From Hyphomicrobiales bacterium (GTDB taxonomy: Bacteria; Pseudomonadota; Alphaproteobacteria; Rhizobiales; Rhizobiaceae), in the NCBI GenBank assembly GCA_900467745.1, contig UBQW01000035.1, positions 1 to 64,000 of the forward strand: 64,000 nucleotides of DNA. The letters run 5' to 3'. The position numbers were made by a program, and so were the translations under genes. The notes under the pieces were generated by a model, which saw only the letters and a program-made list of their open reading frames with translations, ran no database searches and was not told the DNA's origin. Position 1 is the stretch's first letter. Each line of letters opens with the position of its first letter. Of this stretch, positions 16,969 through 26,758 are shown in pieces.

Positions 16969-17327
16969 GATGTACCCTTTCAAAGCATAGAGTGAGGGAC
17001 CGCGGAAGCGATGCTTCGCGGACAGTGATACGACTATTTTTGAAAGAGAAGGTTCGAATAGAGCGCGGTGCCAATCGCGCGGTAGACAAAGCTCGGCAAG
17101 CAAAAGATCGATAAACTGAAAATAGAGGCTTTCCACCGAAAGTCAACCGGTAGTTTTCTCGGGCTCTCCGCCCGAGGTTGCCGGTTTCAAACGAAACACG
17201 ATAGGTAGCATGCTTTGGATTGATCCCACTGAAGCCTCTGGCAAGCCGTCGTCTTCGCACCGGAGTATCTATGCAGACGCTCGATGGCCGCCGCGTAAAG
17301 GCATCGCAAGATTTTTTCTTCTTCGTT

Positions 17328-17356
17328 CTTGAATCCCGAAAGCGCCAAAACCAAAT
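17328..17356 (+). promoter_or_regulatory. RpoH-type heat-shock promoter of first Hsp20 gene
   Basis: CTTGAA at 17328-17333, a 17-base spacer, and CCAAAT at 17351-17356 match the rhizobial sigma-32 pattern. The same arrangement (CTTGAA, 17 bases, CCAGAT) precedes the second Hsp20 gene at 45306. Start of transcription would be near 17363. Confidence 0.7.
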
Positions 17357-17450
17357 CGTTGCCGACAGCCGCTAAAGACAAGGGCTGGACTAGTTGGGAG
17401 CATCGACTTTGGCGCTTCTGTACCCATGTTGCTTCAAGGAGGATATGGCT
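17357..17450 (+). promoter_or_regulatory. ROSE-like RNA thermometer leader
   Basis: The roughly 90-base leader of the first Hsp20 gene ends TTGCTTCAAGGAGGATATG: the TTGCT motif lies next to the AAGGAGG ribosome-binding site, as in ROSE elements, where UUGCU pairs with the site at low temperature and melts on heating. Upstream CAGCC/GGCTG (near 17368 and 17386) forms an additional hairpin. The second Hsp20 leader has the same layout. Confidence 0.7.
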
Positions 17451-17930
17451 ATGGCAACATCTTACGACTATGCACCACTCTTCCGTTCAAGTGTCGGTTT
17501 CGACCGCGTATTCAGTCTTCTGGAAAACGCTCAGCGCGCCCGCTCTGTCAGCGACTGGCCGCCCTATGACATCGCCAAGACCAGCGATGACAGTTATCGC
17601 ATCTCGATAGCGGTGGCTGGCTTCGAACAGGCCGATCTCGACGTCACCTTTCAGTCCAATCTTGTGACCGTCACCGGCAAGAAGCAGGAGACCGACAACG
17701 ACGGCTATCTGCATCGTGGCATCGCCGGCCGGCCGTTCGAACATCGTTTCGAGCTCGCCGACCATGTTCGGGTCACCGGAGCGGGTCTGAAGAACGGACT
17801 GCTGTCGATCGATCTGGTTCGAGAGATCCCCGAGGCCCTGAAACCACGGAAGATCGAAATCCAGACCAACCCGGCTCGGGCGCAGCCGTGCGCCCCGGTA
17901 CAGATCGAGGGGCAGAAGAACGTCGCATAG
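17451..17930 (+). CDS. Small heat-shock protein (Hsp20)
   Basis: A 159-residue alpha-crystallin-type chaperone that binds unfolding proteins in the cytoplasm. The N-terminal arm is short (1-40, with FRSSVGFDRVF), the crystallin domain spans about 40-135 (PPYDIAKT, ISIAVAGF, FELADHV, LKNGLLSIDLVREIPE), and a C-terminal IxI-type motif (KIEI) follows. Start is the second ATG, correctly spaced from AAGGAGG. It has an RpoH-type promoter and a ROSE-like leader. A close paralogue is at 45426. It is followed by a DUF982 gene. Confidence 0.95.
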   Translation: MATSYDYAPLFRSSVGFDRVFSLLENAQRARSVSDWPPYDIAKTSDDSYRISIAVAGFEQADLDVTFQSNLVTVTGKKQETDNDGYLHRGIAGRPFEHRFELADHVRVTGAGLKNGLLSIDLVREIPEALKPRKIEIQTNPARAQPCAPVQIEGQKNVA

Positions 17931-18003
17931 TCCTCGGCTGTTATGGTGGAGGGCGCAGTGGCGACGGCGCCCCGTGACATTCGGAATTGGAAAGGAGAGC
18001 GTC

Positions 18004-18303
18004 ATGAAAACGGATATGTTCAAAGAGCCAGTTTCCATCCTGATCGGCCTGGGTTTCCCGGCTGAAATCCGTAGCGTGCTTGATGCCTATCGGCACCTGT
18101 GCGAGTGGCCCGCTGCGTCGAGGGACATCGCCCATTCTATTGCGTTAAAGGCATGTGGTGCGGCGTTGCGCGGCGAAATCGAAGCGGAAACCGTACGCGG
18201 GCTGTTCGCCGCCTTCGCCGAAAAACACGATCTGCTTGCGTCGGATGCCGAGATATTGCTCGCATCTCACCGCCGCCGGGATAGGGATCCTCATATTCGT
18301 TGA
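18004..18303 (+). CDS. DUF982 protein
   Basis: A 99-residue protein with the DUF982 pattern: a start like MFKEPVSILIGLGFPAEIRS, then AYRHLCEWPAASRDIAH and a helical tail. DUF982 proteins are common small proteins of rhizobia with no established function. It has a GGAGA ribosome-binding site and lies 73 bases after the Hsp20 gene on the same strand, so it may be co-induced by heat; that is inference. Confidence 0.82.
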   Translation: MKTDMFKEPVSILIGLGFPAEIRSVLDAYRHLCEWPAASRDIAHSIALKACGAALRGEIEAETVRGLFAAFAEKHDLLASDAEILLASHRRRDRDPHIR

Positions 18304-18384
18304 TGACGATGCGCGAGATGGTGCTACAGCGGCCAGCAGGCAAACGTCGTCGCCGCTTGCCGATGTTCGCACTGAGGACAGCGC

Positions 18385-19155
18385 CTATTCAAGCAGATCG
18401 GCAACTGAATCGATCACCGTCTTTGGTCGGAAAGGGTAGCGCTCGATTTCGGCACGGTCGGCAATGCCGCTAAGCACCAATACTGTGTGCAGGCCTGCTT
18501 CAATTCCCGCCACAATATCGGTGTCCATGCGGTCGCCAATCATCCCCGTGCCTTCCGAATGTACCCCAAGTTTGTTCAGCGCGGAGCGGAACATCATTGG
18601 GTTTGGCTTGCCAACGACATAAGGCTCGCGGTTAGTCGCGCGCATGATCAGTGCGGCGACGGCACCTGTTGCAGGCAGCGGGCCTTCTGCGCTTGGGCCG
18701 GTCGCGTCTGGATTGGTCGCGATGAAGCGGGCGCCTTTTCCAATCAGCCTGATGGCTCTGGTAATGGCATCGAACGAATAGGAGCGGGTCTCTCCGAGCA
18801 CGACATAATCGGGGTCGGCATCCGTCATGATAAAGCCAGCCTCGTGTATCGCTGTGGTGAGGCCCGCCTCGCCAATCACAAAGGCCTTGCCAGCTGGGGT
18901 CTGATCCTTAAGGAAGGCAGCCGTCGCCAACGCCGAGGTCCAAATTCGGTCCTCGGGGACGTCGAGACCGCTGTTGCGCAGCCGAGCGCTAAGATCGCGA
19001 GGCGTGTAAATGGAGTTATTGGTCAGGACCAGAAAAGGCGTCTTGCGGGCTTGCCATTGCTGGATAAGTTCGACAGCGCCTGGCAGCGCCTTATTCTCAT
19101 GGACCAAAACCCCGTCCATATCGGTCAGCCAAGATTTTATATCGTTCGTGCTCAA
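18385..19155 (-). CDS. HAD-superfamily phosphatase, NagD-like (HAD-IIA)
   Basis: A 256-residue cytoplasmic phosphatase, probably for nucleotides or small phosphate esters. The nucleophile motif DMDGVLV has Asp12 and Asp14; LTNNS (motif II) follows near 45, GKPNP with its Lys (motif III) near 180 and GDRMDTDI (motif IV) near 205; the long cap between motifs II and III fits HAD-IIA. I start at a TTG with a GAGGG site, which gives the family length; the open frame extends 111 codons further without homology. Confidence 0.88.
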   Translation of the reverse strand: MSTNDIKSWLTDMDGVLVHENKALPGAVELIQQWQARKTPFLVLTNNSIYTPRDLSARLRNSGLDVPEDRIWTSALATAAFLKDQTPAGKAFVIGEAGLTTAIHEAGFIMTDADPDYVVLGETRSYSFDAITRAIRLIGKGARFIATNPDATGPSAEGPLPATGAVAALIMRATNREPYVVGKPNPMMFRSALNKLGVHSEGTGMIGDRMDTDIVAGIEAGLHTVLVLSGIADRAEIERYPFRPKTVIDSVADLLE

Positions 19156-19538
19156 TTCGATCCCTCGCGGATTTGGTCTGTGCGGTGCGGGCCCCTCGGA
19201 AACGGTGGCGACGAAGATCACTAAAGGGGTAGTCAAGTCTGCCGATATTGACCTTCCTGGGCCATTTTCAAGTCTAATAGGTGGGGTATCGCCACGGCGA
19301 AGGAAGGTCGATTTCGCTCGCGGTCCCTCAGCGAAAGAGCGGAGCAATGGCGAATCATAGGAGTGCGATTGGCCGGTCTCGGAATATGATCTGTGATCTA
19401 CTTCAACGTGAAATCGATGCTGATGTCGCGATCCATGACCCATTGTGGAGGTCTCGTGGAAGATGCAACATCGTAAGGCAGATCTCACGCTGGGAACCTT
19501 TGCCGCATCGACGACTTATCCGATCAAAGGAGAAGCTG
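19156..19538. other. Gap, upstream region of two divergent genes
   Basis: No gene supported; ORFs here are extensions of neighbours or shadows. It holds the promoters of the phosphatase (minus) and the small membrane protein (plus), but no box stands out. Confidence 0.35.
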
Positions 19539-19733
19539 ATGTCCCGACACGACAATTCCATAAGTAAAGATCGCAGCCGCGACCCGGCAACGATGCAGCA
19601 ATGGCGTAACGATGCTGAAATGGCGCTAGCAGCGGCCCGAGACTATCCTCGCGCGACCACCGGTCTTGTCATCAGCGTTGCCGTCCTAGCATTCCTGAGT
19701 GGCTGGATGGTAAGGGATTCGCAGCCTCGGTAA
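19539..19733 (+). CDS. Small single-span membrane protein
   Basis: A 64-residue protein with an AAGGAGAAG ribosome-binding site. A hydrophilic front (SRHDNSISKDRSRDPATMQQ) is followed by an amphipathic helix and one transmembrane segment near 42-57 (GLVISVAVLAFLSGWMV). Overall layout resembles short DUF883/ElaB-like membrane anchors, but similarity is too weak to assign. Confidence 0.6.
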   Translation: MSRHDNSISKDRSRDPATMQQWRNDAEMALAAARDYPRATTGLVISVAVLAFLSGWMVRDSQPR

Positions 19734-19989
19734 GAGTATCAAAGTTCCATTATTTTCATTTGACGCTCCGCGTCGCGCCGTTCTGGACTGCATTACAGCG
19801 GCGGGACGGGAGGAGACCTTGATCGTCTTAACGATTGCTGTAAACAGCTCGTCGAATAACGCGATGGGACGTGCAAACCCTTTTAAAACGGGCTTTTGAA
19901 GGGTCTGCGCAGAGTGAAGACTGCCCGCGCGCAAAGATTGAGGTGCGGCCCGATGCGCTGCGTCGCATCGGCGTCGATAGCTTCAAGCC

Positions 19990-20247
19990 TCAGCTTTTAT
20001 GCTTGGGACCGCTTATGCGATAGGGACCCGCGCGCTTGCTCATTACGACAGATTTCCAGGTCAGAGTAATTTCGCCGCGCGCTAACAAGACATCCGCTGC
20101 TTCATGCACCACCGGCATGAATTTACGCCATTCGCGTGGGATGTTGTGACCCGTCGCTAGGATGCGCGCCACCTCGCTCGGACACGTGGTACCGAGATGC
20201 CGGCCTGCAACGCACTTCAAAATCGTCGACTCAGCATTTTCGATCAT
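19990..20247 (-). CDS. DUF3253 protein
   Basis: An 85-residue basic protein matching the DUF3253 pattern: TILKCVAGR near the start, TCPSEVARIL, WRKFMPVVHEAADVLLARG, and a GPYRI end. The fold is probably a small winged helix. I start at MIENAES; the open frame continues 50 codons upstream with a basic, low-complexity segment, so a longer form is possible. Function unknown; the gene is isolated. Confidence 0.72.
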   Translation of the reverse strand: MIENAESTILKCVAGRHLGTTCPSEVARILATGHNIPREWRKFMPVVHEAADVLLARGEITLTWKSVVMSKRAGPYRISGPKHKS

Positions 20248-20693
20248 CGTACGACTTTGTGCTCCTCTCACCTTCGTCTGTGGATGCGCTTGACCACGAG
20301 GACGGCCCCTTAGTTTTTTCTCAGTATAAGCCGAAATGAACCCCCCTGATTTTGGTTGTTTCTTCAGAAGGGGATCTGGCGGAAACTCCATCGACAAGGA
20401 AATGCGTTGTGCTTGCGGAGCTACGGGCTCGTTCGAAGCTGTCGCAGCCTAAGAAAAGCGGCCCCGCCGTCCGAGCAGTGAACGTCATTTTAAGGCTTTC
20501 CGGCCGTTGCCGATCCCGCGGAGCTCATGAAGTGTCGCACCCACTACCTCGAGGTCCTAGCCGAGCTGCCTTGCCACGCAAGGGGCCCGGAGGAGTTCCG
20601 GGCAAAGACTGACGGATAGCTTGCGCTGGCGGGCTCGAACAGGACGGCATTTTCAACATCTAATTTATCGCCAGAGGAAGACAGTCGCGCCGG

Positions 20694-21203
20694 TCAACCA
20701 CTCTCCAGCATCGTGTCGCTTACTTCACGTCCAGTGTGTGGGGTTCTGATAAGCTTTTGAAGGTCGAAGCCCTGTCGACGAGCCTCAGCTAGATATTCGT
20801 CGAGCGAGGCTTCGGAGATAGAGCTCTCTCTCGCGAGGACCCATAGAAACTTATGGTCCGGAGTTCCTACCAGAGCGATCTGATAGTCAAGGTCGATCTT
20901 AAGCACCCAATAATCGCCATCAGTGAATGGGATCCAGCGAAGAGCAGCGGGTAGAAAGCTAACCTTCAACTTGGCCTTGGTTCCGTCGACAGGATCTGCT
21001 TCGCCAACCGCGTTGGTCGGCTTGTCATTTTCGTCGAAGCACCTATTGTCGACACGAACTTTTCCATTGGGATTGATGGAATAATTCGCAGTGACGTCGG
21101 AAGCATGTTCGTCCTCGTATTTGATCGGAAGCCGAGCAATTTCATACCAGCGTCCGAGATAGCGTTTCAGGTCGAGGCTCGAAATTGCTTTGACGTCGCT
21201 CAT
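20694..21203 (-). CDS. Lipocalin (Blc-like)
   Basis: A 169-residue lipocalin, a beta-barrel binder of lipids or other hydrophobic ligands. The signature LGRWYEIAR is at 16-24; DNRCF, FTDGDYWVLKID and YQIALVGTPDHKFLWVLAR follow in family order. Unlike E. coli Blc there is no signal peptide or lipobox in this frame, so a cytoplasmic location or a missed leader is possible. The ATG has a very good GGAGGAAATT site. The 99 codons of open frame upstream show no leader-like segment. Confidence 0.88.
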   Translation of the reverse strand: MSDVKAISSLDLKRYLGRWYEIARLPIKYEDEHASDVTANYSINPNGKVRVDNRCFDENDKPTNAVGEADPVDGTKAKLKVSFLPAALRWIPFTDGDYWVLKIDLDYQIALVGTPDHKFLWVLARESSISEASLDEYLAEARRQGFDLQKLIRTPHTGREVSDTMLESG

Positions 21204-22010
21204 AATTTCCTCCTTCGGTGAACACTCGCAACGGACGCCACGTGATTCAGTTCCCAAAAACTGACGCGACTGCAGAAGCCGCGACCGAACATTAGCGAAT
21301 GTGCCATGCGTGCGGGCGTGTGTAGTGTCGAAATGACGGCCCATGAGCTGTTTGACTCCTGTCGCCGATTTGTTCGACACTTTCGTCAGAGATATGCCGA
21401 CGTGCTCCAGACGGCATTCCAAACGATGCCGGATGGCGTTGACGGGCCTATCGTCATCGGGGTACGTCACGAGAGCTGAGCGTCGGCCGAGGCACTGGAT
21501 CTGCCCAAGATATTGCGATCGGCTGGGTTTTGGCCGATCCTGCGCTGCGTATCCGGTAGAAAATTTGGACAGACGTCCGAAATATGTGCGGCTGCATGGC
21601 AAGCCAAAAAAATTTTACTGGAAATACACCGACCACGAGATCGCCGCGGTCCAACCCTCTTGGCGCCCGATAGCTGGTGCGTCTCGAAAATGGTGCTTCG
21701 GGCGCTGCAATCCGAAATGCGCTGATATGCTTGAGCTGCACTGAGCTTGTGACTTTTTCTCCGCGAGAGGCATCAATGCCGCACCCGGCGATCTGATGGA
21801 CCAAGGGGCCAAGCACCAAGGTACGAGGGAACTCCAACATTCTGATCAGCGCCTCCCAAACTTTATTCAAAATCGGAAGCACCCATCTCCAAGCTGCGTC
21901 GATCTCCCGAACAATCGGATGCCCCTAACGTTATCGGTAGCAGGCGCTTGTTTTAAGACCAAGCGCCGATCCTCACTAAGAGGAGGTAGCTACCAACTGT
22001 GGAGGCGACG
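21204..22010. other. Gap without supported gene
   Basis: About 800 bases between the lipocalin and the aldehyde oxidoreductase operon. Several overlapping ORFs exist on both strands (the longest is 142 codons), but none has a ribosome-binding site plus a protein-like pattern. The promoter of the pao-like operon should lie near its 3' end. Confidence 0.4.
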
Positions 22011-22646
22011 ATGCCAAGCATCAATCAATTTGAACTTTCACGCCGCAAATTACTTATCTCCTCAGCCGCGACACTAGCGGCCACCACTGTCGTCGGCGAT
22101 GCGACAGCACAATCTGCAGGAGACCTCATGACCCAAGCTTCAACCCTGTCATTAAAGGTTAACGGACAGGTTCGAGACCTGGAAATTGATAATCGAACGA
22201 CGCTTCTCGACGCTCTGCGCGAGCATCTACACCTGACAGGTACCAAGAAGGGGTGCGATCACGGTCAATGTGGAGCATGCACGGTCTTGGTCGATGGACG
22301 CCGCATCAACTCGTGTCTTTCTTTGGCCGTCATGCATGACGGCGACGAAGTGACGACCATCGAAGGCTTAGGCGAGCCCGGCAGGCTGCATCCCATGCAG
22401 GCTGCCTTCGTCAAGCACGATGGCTTCCAGTGCGGATACTGTACGCCTGGACAGATCTGTTCCTCCGTGGCGGTGCTCGAAGAAATCAAGGCGAACATCC
22501 CGAGCCACGTCACCGGCGACCTGAACGCACAGACGTTACTCAGCGAGGCTGAAATCCGCGAACGCATGAGCGGCAACATCTGTCGCTGCGGTGCCTACTC
22601 CAACATCGTCGAGGCCATCGTCGAAGTCGCGGGGACAAAACCATGA
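22011..22646 (+). CDS. paoA: Aldehyde oxidoreductase iron-sulfur subunit (PaoA-like)
   Basis: A 211-residue [2Fe-2S] subunit of a xanthine-oxidase-family enzyme. A Tat signal with SRRKLL at 10-15 and a cleavage near AQS (about 35) shows periplasmic export, as for E. coli PaoA/YagT. The plant-type cluster uses Cys82, 87, 90 and 102; the second cluster uses Cys141, 144, 191 and 193. It passes electrons from the molybdenum site to the FAD subunit. Start is the ATG after GGAGGCGACG. It overlaps the next gene by four bases. Confidence 0.92.
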   Translation: MPSINQFELSRRKLLISSAATLAATTVVGDATAQSAGDLMTQASTLSLKVNGQVRDLEIDNRTTLLDALREHLHLTGTKKGCDHGQCGACTVLVDGRRINSCLSLAVMHDGDEVTTIEGLGEPGRLHPMQAAFVKHDGFQCGYCTPGQICSSVAVLEEIKANIPSHVTGDLNAQTLLSEAEIRERMSGNICRCGAYSNIVEAIVEVAGTKP

Positions 22647-23593
22647 AAGCCTTCACCTACGAAAAAGCCTCCTCGGTCGAGGCTGCAGCGAAAGCTGCCG
22701 TGTCGCGCTCCGATGCAAAGTTCATCGCTGGCGGCACCAATCTTATTGATCTCATGAAGCTTGAGATCGAAACGCCGACGCATTTGATTGATGTCAATGG
22801 CCTGGGCCTCGACAAGATTGAGAAGACGGCAGAGGGTGGTCTTCGGATCGGAGCGCTGGTCCGCAACACCGACCTTGCAGCCGACGCAATCGTCCGGCGT
22901 GATTACGGGCTTTTGTCGCGAGCCTTGCTGGCAGGCGCTTCCGGCCAGCTTCGTAACAAGGCGACGACCGCGGGAAATCTGCTTCAACGGACGCGCTGTC
23001 CGTATTTCTATGATACGGCACAACCCTGCAACAAACGGGTGCCCGGAAGCGGCTGTTCCGCCATTGGGGGCTTCAGTCGTCAGCATGCCGTAGTCGGGGG
23101 CAGCGACGCCTGCATCGCGACGCATCCAAGCGACATGGCGATTGCCATGCGGGCACTCGATGCAGTTGTCGAGACCGTCAAGCCGGACGGGAGCCGCCGC
23201 TCGATCCAGATCGCCGATTTCCATCGCCTGCCGGGCGACACGCCTGAAATCGAAACAGCCCTGGAAAAGGGCGAGATCATTGTTTCGGTCGTGCTTCCGC
23301 CCCCGATTGGCGGCACGCATATCTATCGCAAGGTCCGTGACCGGGCGTCCTACGCGTTCGCCCTTGTCTCCGTCGGAGCCGTGATTCAGCCGGACGGAAC
23401 GGGTCGAGTGGCAGTCGGTGGTGTCGCGCACAAACCATGGCGCGTCGAAGCCGCCGACACCGAGCTTACCAAAGGGGCGAAAGCCGCCGCGGGAGCTCTC
23501 CTTGCCGATGCCCGTCCGACCGAGCAGAACAAATTCAAGGTCGATCTCGTCGAGCGTACGCTCGGCGCAGTGATCGCCGAAGCCAGAGGCTGA
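22643..23593 (+). CDS. paoB: Aldehyde oxidoreductase FAD subunit (PaoB-like)
   Basis: A 316-residue FAD-binding subunit. The flavin motif [11 protein letters not shown] is at 29-39 and [15 protein letters not shown] at 108-122. Cys119, 129, 138 and 157 form the set expected for the extra [4Fe-4S] cluster known in E. coli PaoB. It has no signal of its own and would be exported with PaoA by the Tat route. ATGA overlap with paoA indicates coupled translation. Confidence 0.9.
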   Translation: MKAFTYEKASSVEAAAKAAVSRSDAKFIAGGTNLIDLMKLEIETPTHLIDVNGLGLDKIEKTAEGGLRIGALVRNTDLAADAIVRRDYGLLSRALLAGASGQLRNKATTAGNLLQRTRCPYFYDTAQPCNKRVPGSGCSAIGGFSRQHAVVGGSDACIATHPSDMAIAMRALDAVVETVKPDGSRRSIQIADFHRLPGDTPEIETALEKGEIIVSVVLPPPIGGTHIYRKVRDRASYAFALVSVGAVIQPDGTGRVAVGGVAHKPWRVEAADTELTKGAKAAAGALLADARPTEQNKFKVDLVERTLGAVIAEARG

Positions 23594-23598
23594 CCGTC

Positions 23599-25803
23599 AT
23601 GAAGTTCGACACCCCAGCAACCACCAATCCGATCGACCAGCTCAAGGTGGTCGGCCAGCCGATCCATCGCATTGACGGCCAGCTCAAGACGACGGGCCGG
23701 GCGATGTATGCCTACGAGTGGCATGATCCCAACATGCCGTATGCCTACGGCTATCCCGTAGGTTCTACGATCGCCAAAGGCCGGATTTCGTCAATGAATG
23801 TCGACGCCGCAAAGCGTGCACCCGGCGTTCTTGCCGTGGTCACGACGCTAGATGTCGGCAAGCGGGAAAAGGGCAAGTTCAATACCGCAAAACTTTTCGG
23901 TGGCGATGAGATCGTGCATTATCATCAGGCGATTGCGGTGGTCGTGGCCGAGACGTTCGAGCAAGCCCGCGCCGCCGCCGCTCTCGTGAAGGTCGACTAC
24001 GCTGAGGAAGAGGGCGTCTATAACCTCGCCGATGCGAAGGACACGGCAGTGAAGCCGAAGGATGCCGGCGGCGCGCCGCCAGACACCGCTGTCGGCGATT
24101 TCGAGGGGGCGTTCAAGTCTGCCGAGGTGACGTTGGACGAGACCTATACCACCCCGGATCAGTCGCATTCGATGATGGAACCGCATGCGTCCATTGCCGC
24201 TTGGGACGGCGACGAGCTGACCGTTTGGACATCAAGCCAGATGATCGATTGGTGGCGCTCTGACCTCGCGACGACGCTTGGCGTCGACAAGGAGAAGATC
24301 CACCTCATGTCTCCTTTCATCGGCGGGGGCTTTGGAGGCAAGCTCTTTCTCCGTGCCGACGCAGTCCTTGCGGCTTTTGGAGCAAAGACCGCCAAGCGTC
24401 CCGTCAAGGTGGCACTGCCGAGGCCGTTTCTGGTCAACAACACGACGCACCGTCCGGCGACCATTCAGCGAATTCGGATCGGCGCCAGCCGTGACGGCAA
24501 GATCACGGCGATCGCTCACGAAAGCTGGTCGGGCGACCAGCCCGATGGTCAGCTCGAAACGGCGGCGATGCAAACGCGGCTTCTCTATGCGGGCGAGAAC
24601 CGGATGACCGCGATGCGGCTGGCAACGCTCCATCTTCCCGAAGGCAACGCCATGCGTGCGCCGGGAGAGGCGCCGGGGCTGATGGCGCTTGAGATAGCGA
24701 TGGACGAGATGGCGGAAAAGCTCGGCATCGACCCCGTGCAGTTTCGTATCCTGAACGACACCCAAGTCGATCCCGAAAAACCAGAGCGTCCATTTTCGCA
24801 TCGCGACTTCGTAGGTTGCCTCAAGCTCGGAGCGGAGCGTTTCGGCTGGGATGACCGAACTCGCCCCGCATCGCGTCGCGAAGGAAACTGGCTGGTCGGC
24901 CTCGGTGTTGCCGCCGCTTTCCGTAACAATCTGCTGATCCCGTCGGGTGCGCGGGTCCGCCTTGACAACGAAGGCGTCGTTACCGTCGAGACTGACATGA
25001 CGGATATTGGAACGGGCAGCTATACGATTATCGCGCAGACCGCAGCAGAGATGATGGGACTGCCAATCGACAAGGTCGCGGTCCAACTCGGAGACTCCCG
25101 CTTCCCCGTATCGGCGGGCTCCGGTGGCCAGTTCGGCGCCAACTGTTCGACTACGGGCGTCTATGCCGCTTGTGTCAAGCTCCGCGAGGCTATCGTGCAG
25201 AAACTCGGTTTCAACGAGCGTGACGTCGTCTTCGAAGATGGTCAGGTTCGCTCAGGCACTCGCTCGGTTCCCCTTGCCTCAGTAGCAGGCGCCGAAGGAC
25301 TTGTGGCCGAGGACAAGGTCGAATGGGAGAAGCTTTCCGACAGCCATCAGCAGTCGACCTTCGGCGCGCACTTCGTCGAGGTCGGCGTCGATGTAGCGAC
25401 CGGTGAAACCCGTATTCGCCGCATGCTCGCGGTATGCGCGGCCGGGCGGATCCTCAACCCGATCACGGCCCGAAGCCAGGTGATCGGTGCCATGACGATG
25501 GGAGCGGGGCTCGCGCTCACCGAAGAGCTCGCCGTTGACAGCCGCCGTGGCTTCTTCGTCAACCACGACCTTGCCGGATACGAGGTGCCGGTGCACGCCG
25601 ACATTCCGCATCAGGAGGTCGTCTTCATGGACGAGACCGATCCCATTTCCTCGCCGATGAAAGCAAAGGGGATTGGCGAGTTAGGATTGTGTGGAGTCTC
25701 GGCCGCGATTGCCAACGCGATCCATAACGCAACTGGCATCCGTCTCCGGAACTATCCAATGACCCTCGACAAGCTCATCAGTGGGCTTCCAGAGGTCGCA
25801 TGA
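23599..25803 (+). CDS. paoC: Aldehyde oxidoreductase molybdenum subunit (PaoC-like)
   Basis: A 734-residue molybdopterin subunit carrying the active site that oxidises aldehydes to acids. Family motifs include IGGGFGGK near 245, EAPGLMALE near 355 and the catalytic Glu in KGIGELGLCG, about residue 694. Length matches E. coli PaoC. Start is the ATG five bases after the paoB stop. Related enzymes detoxify aromatic aldehydes in the periplasm and use molybdopterin cytosine dinucleotide; the cofactor type here is inferred from the family. Confidence 0.92.
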   Translation: MKFDTPATTNPIDQLKVVGQPIHRIDGQLKTTGRAMYAYEWHDPNMPYAYGYPVGSTIAKGRISSMNVDAAKRAPGVLAVVTTLDVGKREKGKFNTAKLFGGDEIVHYHQAIAVVVAETFEQARAAAALVKVDYAEEEGVYNLADAKDTAVKPKDAGGAPPDTAVGDFEGAFKSAEVTLDETYTTPDQSHSMMEPHASIAAWDGDELTVWTSSQMIDWWRSDLATTLGVDKEKIHLMSPFIGGGFGGKLFLRADAVLAAFGAKTAKRPVKVALPRPFLVNNTTHRPATIQRIRIGASRDGKITAIAHESWSGDQPDGQLETAAMQTRLLYAGENRMTAMRLATLHLPEGNAMRAPGEAPGLMALEIAMDEMAEKLGIDPVQFRILNDTQVDPEKPERPFSHRDFVGCLKLGAERFGWDDRTRPASRREGNWLVGLGVAAAFRNNLLIPSGARVRLDNEGVVTVETDMTDIGTGSYTIIAQTAAEMMGLPIDKVAVQLGDSRFPVSAGSGGQFGANCSTTGVYAACVKLREAIVQKLGFNERDVVFEDGQVRSGTRSVPLASVAGAEGLVAEDKVEWEKLSDSHQQSTFGAHFVEVGVDVATGETRIRRMLAVCAAGRILNPITARSQVIGAMTMGAGLALTEELAVDSRRGFFVNHDLAGYEVPVHADIPHQEVVFMDETDPISSPMKAKGIGELGLCGVSAAIANAIHNATGIRLRNYPMTLDKLISGLPEVA

Positions 25804-25825
25804 TGGTTTCAAGAGGACAAGACGC

Positions 25826-26758
25826 ATGAACCTGATGCTGAACACGATGGAGCTGAATGTGCCGAAGCGGTCGTCCACCAGCGACGACCCTTTGGACATT
25901 CTGCAGTATGCCATCGCATCCTTCAAGAACGGCGGGGCGACGCTCGCAACCCTTGTCGATATCCGCGGCGGCGCGGCCCGCGCCCTTGGTTCGCATCTCG
26001 CCATTGCGGCCGATGGCAGCTTCGTCGGCTACGTCTCCGGCGGATGCGTCGAGGCGGCGGTCGCTTCTGAGGCGCTGCTGGCTATGGAGGCGGGCCGCGA
26101 TCGAACCGTTTACTTCGGCGACGGCTCGCCCTTTTTCGATGTCGTCCTTCCTTGTGGAGGCGGCATCATGATCGCCATTCATATCCTGCGCGACGTCGAC
26201 GTCGAGAATTTGGAAGCCGTCGTCACCGCGGTGCGGGAGCGTCGGACGGCCGGGCTTTCATATTCACCGACCCAGGAAACGATCAATAGCATCGCGCCGC
26301 CTTTGCGATGCGGGTGGGGAAACGGGAGCTTCGAAACGGTCTACCGGCCGCGGATACGCGTCGTCATTTCGGGGCAGTCTTCCGAGGCGGTCGCGCTGGA
26401 ACGGATTGCCGAAGCGGCCGGACATAACGTCGTGGTCCTGGGAGGATCTGGCGGCGATCTCCACCCTTCAGTTCTTGATCAGCATACGGCGGTGGTACTA
26501 TTGCATCACGACCTGGACGCCGAAGAGCGAACCCTTGGCATGGCGTTGCAATCGAGTGCGTTCTACATAGGCGCGCTCGGCAGCACACGCACGCATCGAA
26601 GTCGCGTCGAGCGTCTGAGACTTGCGGGATTTGTCGACGGCCAGATAGACCGCATAAAGGCCCCGATCGGAATGTTCGGGCCGACCAAGGATTCGACGTC
26701 GCTAGCCCTGTCCATACTGGCTGACGTCGCCGCCTCAAGACTTGCCGCCTATGCATGA
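25826..26758 (+). CDS. paoD: XdhC-family maturation chaperone (PaoD-like)
   Basis: A 310-residue XdhC protein that binds the molybdenum cofactor and inserts it into the oxidoreductase after sulfuration. The N-terminal XdhC domain has ATLVDIRGGAARALGSHLAI, GYVSGGCVEAAV and GSPFFDVVLPCGGG (conserved Cys), and the C-terminal Rossmann-like domain ends with a GALGSTRTH segment. The start overlaps nothing and lies 22 bases after paoC. A truncated paralogue is at 29863. Confidence 0.9.
   Translation: MNLMLNTMELNVPKRSSTSDDPLDILQYAIASFKNGGATLATLVDIRGGAARALGSHLAIAADGSFVGYVSGGCVEAAVASEALLAMEAGRDRTVYFGDGSPFFDVVLPCGGGIMIAIHILRDVDVENLEAVVTAVRERRTAGLSYSPTQETINSIAPPLRCGWGNGSFETVYRPRIRVVISGQSSEAVALERIAEAAGHNVVVLGGSGGDLHPSVLDQHTAVVLLHHDLDAEERTLGMALQSSAFYIGALGSTRTHRSRVERLRLAGFVDGQIDRIKAPIGMFGPTKDSTSLALSILADVAASRLAAYA

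Noticed and set aside
20352-20612. 86-codon plus-strand ORF
   Set aside because: No ribosome-binding site, no protein-like pattern, and partial overlap with the DUF3253 upstream region.
24232-25086. 284-codon minus-strand ORF inside the molybdenum subunit gene
   Set aside because: Shadow of paoC; no domain and no ribosome-binding site.
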